64,000 nt of DNA, taken from positions 27,416,930 to 27,480,929 of the forward strand of contig CM022672.1 in the NCBI GenBank assembly GCA_012295275.1. Reading direction: 5' to 3'. How positions within the stretch are numbered: position 1 is the first letter of the stretch; each line of letters begins with the position of its first letter. Origin of the DNA: Chrysomallon squamiferum (lineage: Eukaryota > Mollusca > Gastropoda > Neomphalida > Peltospiridae). The translations under genes and the position numbers were made by a program. Shown one piece after another: positions 45,349-58,109 of the stretch. Below the pieces are notes generated by a model. The model was not told where the DNA came from and did no database searches. It was given only the letters and a program-made list of their open reading frames with translations.

Positions 45349-48300
45349 AATTATAAAATAATCCATATAATCCCAATAATTCAAAAATAAACATATATAA
45401 GCAAACAATTTCTGTTACAATTCATAAAGATTCTACGTTTTCAAAGCGATATTGTATACTAGTAGATACAAGTACTGTTAACTTTACCGAGAAGATACTC
45501 ACAAAGCGAACTTGAATAACACTGAAGAAATAGATACAAGTTATTAAAATTAAAGTTTACCGATTTAGTAATTAAATTAATAACCAAACTGTCCGTAATG
45601 TACTGGTTACGGTCGTGCGTGCGTGCACGAAGATAAAATGATTTGTTAAAAAAATATTAAGGATCTTAGCCGATACGATTTACGAAAGCATCGTAATGTA
45701 AACGCAGTTAATAAATAATGAATGAAAAGTATGAACCATGCTCCACAATGAAAAACAAGCGAGAGTTTTGTATTCATGGGATCGGTTTTAATAAAAAATA
45801 TATATATTTCTCATACAGTTTACGTCTTGATTGCTGTTCCATCTTTATGTGAGGCAATGATAAAGATGCATAATGACAAGATGTGATTTAAACAAGGGTG
45901 AATATAAATAATACAAATATTGTGATAGAAAGACTAGCTGTTTAGGAAAGAGATGAAGTTTAATGTTATCGAATATTACTGCTTTTGGTTTTAAAAGGAG
46001 ATACACCTATGAGCGCAATGACGGTGGATGATTTTACGCCTTCGATGTAGCGACTGAACCGTATCTAATTTCTCCACTTTTCGGAGATAAAATAACGTGG
46101 AGAATAATAAATAAAAGATATTTACATTCCAGGCGCTCTGTGAGACGAGAACTCGCAGTGAAATATGATGATTCGACGACGCTGCGAACAGCATTCAGAC
46201 CTCTTGGCTTTCTCCAGAAGTGCGCTGACGTCATCAAACGTGAACAAACTGACAGCGCTCTACAATATAACATTTAAAAGGATTTATCATAGGAAACAGA
46301 ATATTATGACATCATATTAAGATAATAAGTGGTTTACATGTGAATAAATATTATTAAAACGAAATATTACAATTTTAGAATTAATAAACATCAATTTTGA
46401 TTTATTATTATTTTTTTAATTATTTTTTTAACTTAACCTACCTGAATATGGCCGCCATTGTATTCGTATGGGTAGCGGCAGTCTACAACAGCGTATTCGT
46501 CGACGTCGTTCGTATAGTGACCAGACAAAAGATCTGAGAGCTTCAAAATATAACAAAATAACTTTTTTAATTTAGTGTAACAATAGCATTAAAATGACGC
46601 CATTATAAAAATGCCCCAACACTGGATAATACAATAACATTAAGAACATTAAGAATACAAATTATGTAGATACTTCCATTATGTGTATCATCAAAAAAAA
46701 AAAAAAAAAAAAAAAAATACAGATTGAAGACTTACAGTTTTTGGAGAAATGCTTTGTAAATCTTTGTGTTTTCCTGGTACAGTAGGCAGGATATACGTCT
46801 GAAAATACAAAAAATATTAGAACTCATTATTAATTGTTAGTTATTTAAAGAAATCCATAATCACGGAAACAGTTGGTGGTAAGTTTATTTATAGTGTAAA
46901 TATAAATAGTAAAACAACATGAGCGTGTTAGTAACAGACGATACACAACTCACTTTGCTTCCATCAGCTATCATCTCTGACGATGCTAAAGTCTCAACTG
47001 CTGCTTTTATTCTACATTCGGCGTGCGCTGCAGGTGAAGGTCTGTCAATCTTTGAAAAGAACGTAAAATTGTTATCGATGTAGATATAAATATTACTTAT
47101 AGATATAATAATAGAGCGATTAAATACAAGTTTACACTAATAATAACATTATTATTGTTATTACTTCTTCTTTTTTTAAATACATTAATATAATGGTAAT
47201 TTACAAAATAGGTATATTTTACTTTATTAATAACTTTAAAATCTTATTTTCAACAAAAAAGTGAAAAATATAAAAATAATTAAATTTTAAAAACTTTAAA
47301 ATTTTATTTTAAACAAAAAAGTAAAAAAAATATATAAATAATTAAATTTAGAAAAAAAAAATTGATAAGAAATTATGAAGAATCTTTGTTTAAACCTTTT
47401 TCTTTGGACTGAACGTAAGCGGCCTCTTTAAGGTGTTGCCTCGTTTTGGTTGTTTGGCTGTGAAAGGACTGTTCTGCGACTGAAACAGTTTCTTCCTGAA
47501 ATCAAGAGACTCGCTACGCCTCAGCGGAGTACGTATAGAAAAATCCTCATTCTGTAACAAAATTTGGTGGTTCACAATTAGATATATTTATTTGTATCGA
47601 TCCCTGTGTCTAACTGTGATGGAAACAATCTCATTTCCGTGCAGCGTTTTAACACTTTTGTTGATCTTGAACGTCTATACAGGAACTTTAATGAAAATAA
47701 AATTATCATTATCATTATCATCATTATCATTATCATTATCATTATCATTAATATTAATATTATTATTATTATTACTATAATATTTTCAAATAATTTTGAA
47801 ACTGAAATAAATTGTTTTATTAAAAATGATATAGATAGACAGATATAAATATCAAGTTTATTAACAAGAATTCAGTTGGCCTCACCAATCGTTTTTGCAG
47901 AGTCACGTGCCAGTTAACCTCGCCCGACTCCAGTGGAAGAAGATCCACTTCCATATCATCCTGCAACTGCGCATGTCACAAACATTATGATACAGATTTA
48001 CCCATAAAGATGGCGGAACGAAGCATAAGCAGTTCAAATAATCTGTTAATCTGAATATCGTTGCCGTATATCAGTTTAATTATTCTTTATGTTCTAAATT
48101 ATTTTAAATTTTCATTAAAATGTAATATCTTAAAACGGAAATAAAATACATTTTCATACAGTCGCTCTAAATGTACTGACGGAATTTTGGTATTTAATAA
48201 ATTTACTAAAATGTATATATGTGATATTTAAATATATTATATTAGAAGCATGTCTGCACATGTTAATAAAATTATTATATGTACTGTGTTATTTTAACAA

Positions 48301-48821
48301 TATTTAAACAAATACGTTGCTTTTTTCCAATTTAACGTAATACAAAATTGGAAATTTTGTTATTATGACGATCTCGCATATCGGTGACGTTGTTTTAAAC
48401 TGTATTTGTATGTCAGCTGTCATTCCACCATCTTACACATTCACAAATGTACCAAATATTTCCACAGAATTTATCATTATTATTATGACTAATATTATTA
48501 TTATTATACTATTATTATTACTATTATTATACTGTTGTTATTATTATTATTATTATTATTATTAATCTTCTTTAAATAATCTTAAACCTACAAAAGAAAA
48601 GGATAACAAAATTTACATTTATTGGTTAATAAAACGTTTTACAAGAAGGAAATAACAGTTTTAACGTCTGCTGATACTATCACACTGGTTACTTTGTTTT
48701 CTACTGCTGTGCATAACGTCTCGTCGTCCGTGGAGAAGTAACCGGAAGTGGAGGAGCCTGGACTGCGAAGGAGAAAGATCTCCTCGGCGTCCATGTCGCA
48801 GTCATCGAAATCGGGCAACAT
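44730..48821 (-). CDS. CDC25-type dual-specificity phosphatase, copy B, 9 coding exons
   Basis: Second CDC25 family member on the opposite strand. Exons in transcript order: 48821-48693, 47960-47886, 47551-47396, 47049-46954, 46798-46736, 46540-46442, 46259-46126, 45235-45118 and 44867-44730 (TAA), giving 335 residues. Catalytic domain: [18 protein letters not shown] (about 189-206), active-site loop HCEFSSHR with Cys241 and Arg247, [16 protein letters not shown], and tail [17 protein letters not shown]. The linker [17 protein letters not shown] is close to vertebrate CDC25 (TVAGKHQDLKYISPE). The N-terminus differs from copy A: an acidic start ([14 protein letters not shown]) and a basic [13 protein letters not shown] near residue 78, similar in type to checkpoint-kinase or 14-3-3 sites. 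Exons of 63, 99 and 118 nt match copy A exactly. An acceptor 14 bases before the ATG shows that a 5' UTR or coding exon lies further upstream. Confidence 0.9.
45051..45103. repeat. (ATT)n tract close to a copy B splice donor
   Basis: About 17 triplets in the last intron of CDC25 copy B, ending only 13 bases from the donor of the 45118-45235 exon. Confidence 0.9.
45308..45350. repeat. (AAAT)n microsatellite
   Basis: About 11 tetramer units in the copy B intron after the active-site exon. Confidence 0.9.
47702..47775. repeat. (ATTATC)n and ATT tract
   Basis: Hexamer repeats of TTATCA type running into ATT triplets, in an intron of CDC25 copy B. Two overlapping open frames here are repeat artefacts. 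Confidence 0.85.
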
Positions 48822-48835
48822 CGTGATTAGAGATC

Positions 48836-49850
48836 CTGAAATTAAATTAATATTAATGACGATGACAAAAATACCACAGCAGTGTTTTTATAAAATATAT
48901 ATTTTTTTTTTATTCTATTATGTACTATTTCTTTTTGTTTGTTTGTTTTAACCATCAGTGAAACACAATGGAAACGATTACACATTAATAAAAAGACAGT
49001 AAAGATAATTAGCTATTCTCTATCATAACGGAAAGAAAGAAACCTTCCGAAGAACATATCCATTACAGACTGACGAGAACCTGGTAAAAAAATTTTAAGA
49101 GAAAATGTTGACGCTGTAACTGACATGCAGATAAATCACCATTTCACGCATCAAGACGTCTGCGTTCAGATTTGTTCCAATACTGATTTACATCACTCCG
49201 ACTGCAGCACTGTTTGCGTGCTGACCGGTTTGTGGTGTGAGGGTCAAACTGTGGACATACTTCACTGGACAACACTGACTGCTAGGACAACAGATATTGT
49301 TCTGACATCCTGTTGCCACCTATTACACAACACTGTCAAAGGATTACATGTCAGTAATTTCTCGTTTGTCACAAGAGAGACCATCATGGAAAAATACCTG
49401 TCCAGTTAATGGAAGAATTTTTTTTTTTTTTTTTTTTTTAAGACAGGTTACCTTTGAAACCTGTCCTGTGATGTTTGATACCACGTTTTCCAAAGCACCT
49501 TAATGACATTTCGTACAATGTGTTCTGTGAATTATGATCATTTCTGACTTGAAGGCTTATTACCAGTTCTAAAAGTGGGTCAAACAGGAGTTTGGCATAA
49601 TGGATGAGTGATTTCTAAAAGAAACTCGACATATTTATTATTGCGTAAACACGATGTAAAGTTTGGGTTAAAGCACGCTGTGTTGGAAACACTTATAAGT
49701 GTGTTGATAAAAGTTTCTGCTGCATTTTTTCTTCTGTCAATATAATCATACTCTGAATTATAAAAATGCGAGAACATGATTTAACTTTGTTATTGAACGA
49801 TGAAAATTTTAAAAGTAAACTTTACCTTCACACACTCCTGGTTAATGTGA
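48836..49850. other. 5' flank of CDC25 copy B
   Basis: Starts at the acceptor just upstream of the copy B ATG, so at least one upstream leader exon should lie here or further right. The open frame at 49125-49409 (+) has fairly even composition but no recognisable family. A T run lies at 49419-49439. Confidence 0.4.
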
Positions 49851-50050
49851 GAAATAAAATAACTGCTGAGTTGTCAAAGAATACAATAACTGCTGAGTTG
49901 TCAAAGAATACAATAACTGCTGAGTTGTCCAAGAATAAAATAACTGCTGAGTTGTCCAAGAATAAAATAACTGCTGAGTTGTCCAAGAATAAAATAACTG
50001 CTGAGTTGTCAAAGAATACAATAACTGCTGAGTTGTCAAAGGACAAAATA
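49851..50050. repeat. 24-bp minisatellite, about 8 units
   Basis: The unit ATAACTGCTGAGTTGTCAAA plus GAAT occurs with small variants (AAGAATACA or AAGAATAAA; CAAAG or CCAAG). The 24-bp period keeps frames open on both strands; on the + strand the unit reads ITAELSKN inside a 102-codon frame (49766-50074). Confidence 0.9.
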
Positions 50051-50139
50051 AAAGCTCAGACCAACCTCGCTTAACTTATTTCAGTTTAGAAATGATGTAA
50101 TATGTAGGATATAAACACTGTTAGCTAAGTAATCATGTC

Positions 50140-50790
50140 TTGAAGCGAATATCTGAAATTACTGGTTGTTTTTGGTCAGGTCGCCAAGTCAAATATTGGT
50201 GTAAAAAATTCCCCGGATCGATGTCCACACCTCTGGAGAATCCTTTCACTTACGTATTTCACTAAAATGCACCTTTTGTGACCGGAACAATTTGAACGGA
50301 TAAATCTTGACCCGTTTCAATGGGGACTAAGTTTTGTAAAAACACGATGCGTCAACTTACGGCATAGGGTGTGTGTTGTTTTAGCCTGGGCAAGTCGCGT
50401 TATCGAGACTCCCATGAGGAAACTAAAGCTCGAAGGCATTTTCACTCCTTTTCTCAACAGTCACAAAAGCAGCGACCAGCTTTAGATCAAGGACAGTCCC
50501 GCTATCGAACATTCGTCCACGGGTAAAGTGATAATAGCCTCGATTATCAAGCCAAAGGGCGAGACTAATTTTATAGCCCAGCTTTGCCCCTATCTTAATC
50601 CGTCCAATTTTCTGCTGTGCTATGCCCGGCGACAAATTAGCGAGGGTAATTATGAAGTAATCTCATCTTCTTCGCATATATCGCCTCGTTTTAATTGTTC
50701 ATAATGCCGGACTTTATTACTTTTCCTCCAGAGGCTATGTTCTTCCTCGCTTGTAAAACAAGTACCGTACCTGATGTAGTAAAGTTGTTA
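50140..50790. promoter_or_regulatory. High-complexity noncoding island
   Basis: About 650 bases of balanced composition with CG dinucleotides and no simple repeats, standing out from AT-rich flanks. It contains homeodomain-like TAATTA and TTTTATAG-type words and GATTATCA. A 70-codon frame on the - strand (50635-50423) has no recognisable family. I read it as a possible enhancer rather than a gene. Confidence 0.3.
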
Positions 50791-51629
50791 ATGTCAGTTT
50801 AATTAGTTTTTAATTTGACGAGTTATTCAAAGAACATAAAAATAGTTTAAAAGTTCGTCTTGAGGCCTTCCATTAAATATTCGGAGTATATCGCTCCCAA
50901 ATTTTAATTTAATTTTACTCTGTCACCCGAGTTCTGATATCGCTTCTAAAACAAAAACAATGTCTGTGATACTAGAAATTCCCACATTTCACAGATAAAA
51001 CATATTTTAAATGACTGACAAATGTATATTAAATGTGATGCTCTGATTCGTATCACCTTTCAGACAATTTATTACAAATATTGGACAATTATATTTTTCA
51101 GTAATATTTTTCAGTGTGTGTGTGTGAGAGAGATCTTTGAACATTTTTTATAAGGATTTTTTTCTTTCTTTTCTTTTTTTACAGAATTAGTCAAAAAAAA
51201 AAAAAAACACATTAATGTGAATAATTTCATCTTGATAAACAGAATAATTTCACAACAAACATCTCCCAAAATCTATTTACGGTTTAATGATTGTTAAATA
51301 ATCGTGCTTGTCTGTGATTATGCAATCTAAGATGTCCATACACAACCCGTCAGAAGATGCCTGTGAACTGAGCAGGTAAAAAAGCGCGCCTGTTACTTCC
51401 AGGAGAGTTCTGCGCTTTGATGTCAGGACGCTATCGCGCGAATCAAGTTTCACAGCTACTTGTTAGCTGAACGCCGAAGTTTGATTCTTTGAAAAATGAC
51501 AATTGGGTTTGTTTTTTTCGGTAAGGAGGTTTCCGTTGTTTGTGTTACGTTTTCATTATGACAAAATAAAATCAAATAAATAGGGTTGGGGTTTAGTACG
51601 GAAATCCTAAGTGCTCTGTGATGTCTGTT

Positions 51630-51665
<36 letters not shown>

Positions 51666-53280
51666 TTAAAAGAAGAAAAATACAAACAAAAAAACCCCCA
51701 ATAAATTACTGATATAAAATGCCTTAGTACCGTTCTCCTCTTCATTATTATTATTACTATAAACATCGCCATTATTAATAACTTTTAACACTGATTCGCG
51801 AAAGTTGTATTTACACCATAATCTGTATGCATTGATAAATCAATCATTTTCCTCCTACTAAAATTATAGAAAATACGAATAAAATAAAAGGAGCTTTGCA
51901 GTTTAAACATAATGTACAAAGTATCTGACAGATCGACTGTATTCGTCATATTCACATATTAAACTGTATTTATTTTAAACTCGACGTTTATTATCAAGAG
52001 TGATTACGTTTGCAAGTCACTCATTCAAAACAACATCGTGCAGTAACAAGAGTGTAGATTAATACTGTTTGGATAATCCATTAAGACTGGTTCCCATGTC
52101 GCGTTATGCCAAACACTTTTGAACATGTCAAGCGAGCTGGTGGGCAACAGTCGACTCCACGGGGTCTGCGTGGGGAACAAAACGTAGCTTCTTACTTACA
52201 GCAAGTGAATTGTCTGAAGCTTTCCAGACATCCCGCTTGGATTCATTGCAAAGACATTAACACGTCTGACAGTTTATCCATGTCAAGTCCAGATTGGGAG
52301 AAAAAAAAATTAAATCAGCTTTGTTATTATTTTTTGGTGATTTCACCCTCTTATATGATATAGTCGTAATGACCACCAGACTTATGTTGAAATGTTCAAA
52401 ACAGATTTTTAGTGTAATTTTAATTATTTGTCTAAATAATAATAATAATAATAATAATAATTGATATTCTTTGAAAAAAAAAAAATGAAAAAAAAAGGTG
52501 AGGGTGCAGGAGAGGTCAAGATATAACCACTTCATATTTAATGAATTTCATATATATGTATTAAATATGAAGTATCTAGTATCATAACATTTTGAAAATG
52601 TCCAGAAATGGTTATAGTTCATGTTTAATTCATGCTATTCCAAATTAGCTGTTATATAATAACATTTTAAGAATTGACTTACAAAATGTGATACAGGAAC
52701 AGAGACTACGTTTGTATATTACTACAATGACAATTTGGTTGACTAAGAAAATAATTCCACACATGTGTATGTGGGAACAGGGAAACGAGCTCTCTAAGCT
52801 CTTCACACTAATACAATTGTCACGTAAGCTGCGAGACCCAGCGTGCAGACACGTTAGAGTCCAGCCTGTTAGTGCTGAAATAACAAGCGTTTGTTTACCA
52901 CGAGGCAATGTTTTTGTGCTTAATGACAAAAGTCAACACAAAACCCAGACGAGGAACTGAAAATAAAGTTTAGATGAGTTAAGGAATAATGCTTGATGTA
53001 GCTTTTTACAATCGCTACAAACTAAATAGCTATATTTTTCTGTTAAATATCATTAATATCCAAGATATATGGATTGAGTCTTTTAATTTAAGCTTCATTA
53101 CTAAGTGTATTTTTTTATACAAAGATTACCGTTTCATCAGAGACTACATTCTGTTTTATCAGTTTTCCTTTCTTTTAATAACATCCATTATTAGTACTAC
53201 AGACAAACAGACACAATAATCCCAGAAAAATCCCTATCTCAAGTTAAAATACAGGTCATGTATTCACAATTGGAAATCAT
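50791..53280. other. Intergenic DNA, no recognised gene
   Basis: A poly-A tract lies at 51633-51663 and an (AAT)n tract at 52437-52461. More complex stretches at 51320-51500, 52080-52300 and 52680-52960 contain open frames on both strands that resemble nothing I know. A GTTTGTTTAC forkhead-type word occurs near 52890. Confidence 0.45.
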
Positions 53281-53289
53281 AATCCTGAA

Positions 53290-53640
53290 AACAGTAGCTA
53301 ATTACAATCTGTCATTTTACAGAGTTGCATGTTAATGTCTAATTAATATGGTTTTATGTATCTCATTAAGGAAGCTGTCACTATGGATACAAAATTTGAA
53401 TGGTTGCCAAAGGCAATTAACAACCACTGACAAGATAAACGAATTGTTACCCAATTTAAATATCGTAATAGCGATTTTTAAGTCATTGAAAATCTTTTGT
53501 CGTGGTTTTAATTTTTAAGTTGCACTTAATAACAAGTGCTTGTTAATGTCAATTAATACTAGTTACTTGATATTCTTAGGTTCTGGTAGGGTCGACTTTC
53601 GGTCTTAATGGCAATAAATAATATTTAATTAACTATACGA
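53290..53640. promoter_or_regulatory. Cluster of homeodomain-type motifs
   Basis: Within 350 bases are TGCATGTTAAT (octamer-like), several TAATTA/CAATTAA words, CACTTAATA, and CAAGTG next to TTAATG (NK2-type). The density exceeds what the surrounding AT-rich DNA shows by eye. No coding sense. Confidence 0.3.
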
Positions 53641-53749
53641 CGATACTTAAAATATTAGAAATATATTTTCGTATCAAAAATAATTCACTAGCAACAAAAG
53701 ATCAAACAGACGTGCGGTTAATCAAAAAAATATCTTCAATATCTGCAAC

Positions 53750-54130
53750 ATCGAGCAAAGAATGTATTGTAAGGCGACACGACAGTGTACCTGCGCAGAT
53801 GAAAGCCCAGACTGTGAAATCAAAGTGAGGCTACTCGCGTAGAACAAGACAGTGCGAATCAGCAACAGGTGCGCCAGCTCGGACGTACAATGGAGGCCCC
53901 CTTATTGATCATTACCCACAAAAGACGGAGCAAGCTGTCGTTAACAGACCACCATCTGAACGGAAAACCGACAGGTGCATCGCCACTAAGGACGCAGGGG
54001 TGAGGGCGAAGTCAGATATTACTGAGACAAAACAAGTGTCTTTAAGGAATAAAGGAATGAAAATCCAGCGACCTGCGTTTGACATTTGGTTAATGGCATA
54101 ATAATTATAGTCCGCCGAGCACCCACCACT
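53750..54130. promoter_or_regulatory. GC-richer noncoding island
   Basis: Balanced-composition DNA with CG dinucleotides and E-box-like CAGGTG words at about 53866 and 53971. No open frame of note on either strand and no repeats. Possible regulatory element. Confidence 0.25.
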
Positions 54131-54189
54131 GAACGCTTGGACTTTATCTTACTCTAGTATGTAAATCAACTGCTGAAAGAGTGTATCAT

Positions 54190-54485
54190 GTATTTCAGTG
54201 TGTGTGGTGTGTGTGACTGTGTGTGTGACTGTGTGAGTGTGTTTCTGTGTGTGTGTTTGTGTGTCTGTCTGTCTGTGATTGTATGTGCACGTACGATAGA
54301 GAAAGAATGTGACAGAAAGAGCAGAAAAAGATGAATGACAGAACAGAGAAGAAAAGAAAGAATGACAGAACAGAAGAAAATAAAGTAGAGAAAGAATGTG
54401 ACAGAAAGAGCAGAAAAAGATGAATGACAGAACAGAGCAGAAAAAAGAGGAATGACAGAACAGAGAAAAAAAAAGAAGAATGACA
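54190..54485. repeat. TG tract and purine-rich 89-bp tandem duplication
   Basis: TG-rich repeats at 54200-54275 lead into purine-rich DNA at 54296-54485. There GAAAGAATGTGACAGAAAGA and its following sequence recur after 89 bases (54301 and 54390), with shorter GAATGACAGAACAGA echoes. Several open frames on the - strand are artefacts. Confidence 0.8.
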
Positions 54486-54779
54486 AGGTCTAAATTTATA
54501 TACAGTAAAGTATGTATGAAATACATACATATACAGAACTTGTAGAGACGACTATAAAAATTATATTACCACTAGCCATTTCTTCAGTTTGTAGAGCTGT
54601 CAGAACTTTCTTTCTTGTCAACAAAAAAGTCTTCTTTTATTTTTTTTTCTTCAGTGTAGATGATACCGAAATAATCCAAAGTCCTTTAAAAACACGTAGC
54701 CACCATGCTAACGTTTGTAACAACTGTGAAAACAGACAGGGCAAATGTTCTCTACACTAAATAAAAACTTCTGCTATCC

Positions 54780-55045
54780 ACGAAAGCTACAGAGACGCAG
54801 GTGATCGCAGCAACACACAGGTAAACACTGTTCTAGAGAAACACATCTCACGTCTTTTAATAATTTTCCTCCCAATTCCTCTCCCCGTTTCTGATTGGTC
54901 GAGCGGTCAGAGCCAGTGAACGCAGGTAAGCGCACAGTTTCCACAGTGACTGACGTAAGTTTACAGTGACAAGACTAAAGGGGTATTCTTCCGTAACTAG
55001 TCACGTGACTTACAGCTTGAAAAATTAGCCCGCTCATCACGCCCG
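54780..55045. promoter_or_regulatory. CG-rich promoter-like island
   Basis: This has one of the highest local CG densities in the right third of the window. It contains CTGATTGG (an inverted CCAAT box near 54891), TGACGTAAG (CRE-like, near 54951) and the palindrome GTCACGTGAC near 55000. Two donor-like sites, ACACAG|GTAAAC near 54821 and ACGCAG|GTAAGC near 54925, lie on the + strand. It could start a + strand transcript or be the distal promoter of CDC25 copy B. Confidence 0.35.
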
Positions 55046-55251
55046 AAGCTAGTTAACACCATCAATGAAAAACAAAAATGAAAAAAAAAGAATACTGGTT
55101 TTCTTTGTGCGTTCCGCATTATCATAGGTAATGACTTCATTTTGATCTGAAGTCACGAACTCTACGTTGGACATTTTAATTATATACACATTTGAAAATA
55201 ATAATAAAAAAATCTGTTCAAACTTATATTTACGTATATGAAGAGACATAC

Positions 55252-55986
<735 letters not shown>

Positions 55987-56721
55987 TTACTTCTTCCTTA
56001 CCATCGAAAAAAAAAAAAAAGAAAAAAAAAATGATAAACATTTATTTATGACAAGAAAATGAAAAAAGAAGAGAAAAATATAAACATCTGTTAATACAGG
56101 TAAGAAGGTACGATATTTCGTATTACATGGATCAAGGTGGAGAATTTTGAGCAGTCTCTCCACCTGGATCTGAGGTGCCATGCTAATTGTAGATTGCCAG
56201 GACTGGAAACTCTTGAGACGGTTCTGGTACAGACACCTGGTGCCATATGATATCCCGAGACAGCGAGTTCTAAGAGTTTCTAATCACATCCGACAGATCA
56301 GTCTATAAGCGTGCTAAACATCTCCAGCTCTTCTAAATGAATTCTTCTCTCCATGTATTGTCAAATTTTTAAAATTAGTTGTGTACAATGGAGTTATACA
56401 GACTGGAATATTCCTAACGTAATTTTGTATCTAGGACTGCTCTGAAGTGAGGTGCGAGATTTATGTCAATTAGAAAGACAAAACGTCAAGTTTGAAACTA
56501 ATGTTTAAAAATTGTTGTAGCTGGGAAGGAAGAACTGAAGTGAAAAAGAAAGTAGAAGCCTGAGAGACAGAGATACAGACAGAAAGAGAGAGAGAGACAG
56601 AATGAGACAGAGAAAGAAAGATGTGAATGATTATTATATCCACATAAAAATGTTTGGACTCCATCATCTGAATCAAAAATATATTTTTAAAAATGTATTT
56701 ATTTTATTATTATTATTATTA

Positions 56722-56723
56722 TT

Positions 56724-56818
<95 letters not shown>

Positions 56819-56821
56819 TTC
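56722..56821. repeat. (TTTA)n microsatellite
   Basis: About 25 tetramer units with no interruption, preceded by ATT units. Confidence 0.95.
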
Positions 56822-57659
56822 GTTAAGAAATCTGTTATTGCTGCATGACGATTAACACAAATGCGTTAATCACAAAGGCGCATTACACCTAGTGAGTCTA
56901 TGTATAGAGATTAACATTGTCCGAATGTATTTTCAGGGTTCGGATTATCTTCACAGACACCGATATAGCGTGCACATTTTATCCTCTGTCGATAATCAAC
57001 TTCCATTTTCATGAGATTACCACATCATGCAGTCAGATTTGTTAGAGAGGAGGCGGGTCATGTTTTTCGTTTAAAGAGAAGAAATCTGACGGAACCACGG
57101 ACACAGCGGGGAGGGGGGTAGGGATTAGTGAGATTATCTTAACAGATGCAAGACAAGTTTTAAAAAATAAATTTTAAAACTAAGCCATAATCCATTCAAG
57201 ATATCAATGGTAAATTTAATCAATGGTATGTAACTGTTTGTTTGTTTTCCGAAACAGTGCATCATAACGTAAAAAAAAAGAAAAGAAAAGAAAGAATAGG
57301 ATAAAACAGAAGGAATAAACAGGAAAGAAGAAAGAAGAATACCTAATAAATTTGTGTGTATTCTGTAGTCAGAGAAAAAATCAATGAAGAAAAAGTGATA
57401 ATGGCATATGAAAATGTGGTGGAGAAAAAGTGTATTTATTTAATTGCACGAATAGTGATAATACTATAAATTCCACTGATAATATTTTAAAAAAATATAA
57501 TAATAATAAAATTTAAAAAATGAAGTAATACAGTTTTTTAACAAAATAAATAATTTTCGATTACTGGTGTTGAAAAGAAAGATATAATTTTATTAATTCA
57601 TTAAATCTGAACTTTTGTTTAATTATCTCTAACTTTCTGAGATTTCTGATATCTGGAGT

Positions 57660-57757
57660 TATATATACATGTACATATACATAAACATCATATATATCAT
57701 ATACATATACATATACATAAACATACATCAAATATATCCATATATACCTATGCATTC

Positions 57758-57815
<58 letters not shown>

Positions 57816-57882
57816 ATATATATAAATATACATACATACATACATACATGATCTACATGTGTGTGGATGATGTTGTTCTTGT

Positions 57883-57922
<40 letters not shown>

Positions 57923-57985
57923 GGTAGCAGTGGCAGCAGTTTTAGTAGTAGAAGTAATAGTAGTTAGATCTGTTTTTATTTAATT

Positions 57986-58020
<35 letters not shown>

Positions 58021-58086
58021 TTTGTTTGTTTGTCTATTTGTCTATTTGTCTATTTGTCTATTTGTCTATTTGTCTATTTGTCTATT
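57660..58086. repeat. Cluster of TA, GTA, TTTA and TTTGTCTA repeats
   Basis: CATATA/TA repeats at 57660-57850, GTA triplets at 57883-57912, TTTA units at 57985-58022, then about seven copies of the octamer TTTGTCTA at 58029-58086. The octamer appears to derive from the TTTA/TTTG run by point change and expansion. Confidence 0.9.
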
Positions 58087-58109
58087 CAGTTTTCTGTTTA
58101 TTATTATTA

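Noticed and set aside
45991-46273. Two - strand frames (67 and 79 codons) across the copy B active-site exon
   Set aside because: They are in other frames; the true frame is the one reading HCEFSSHR between the splice sites at 46259 and 46126.
49125-49409. 94-codon + frame upstream of CDC25 copy B
   Set aside because: Even composition but no family, no splice signals and no Met context; kept only as a remark in the flank entry.
52106-52363. 85-codon + frame with Met start
   Set aside because: Protein-like first half but no recognisable domain and no splice context; left within the intergenic description.
54149-54530. Phe/Ser/Cys-rich frames of 106 to 125 codons on the - strand
   Set aside because: Produced by the purine-rich duplication and the TG tract.
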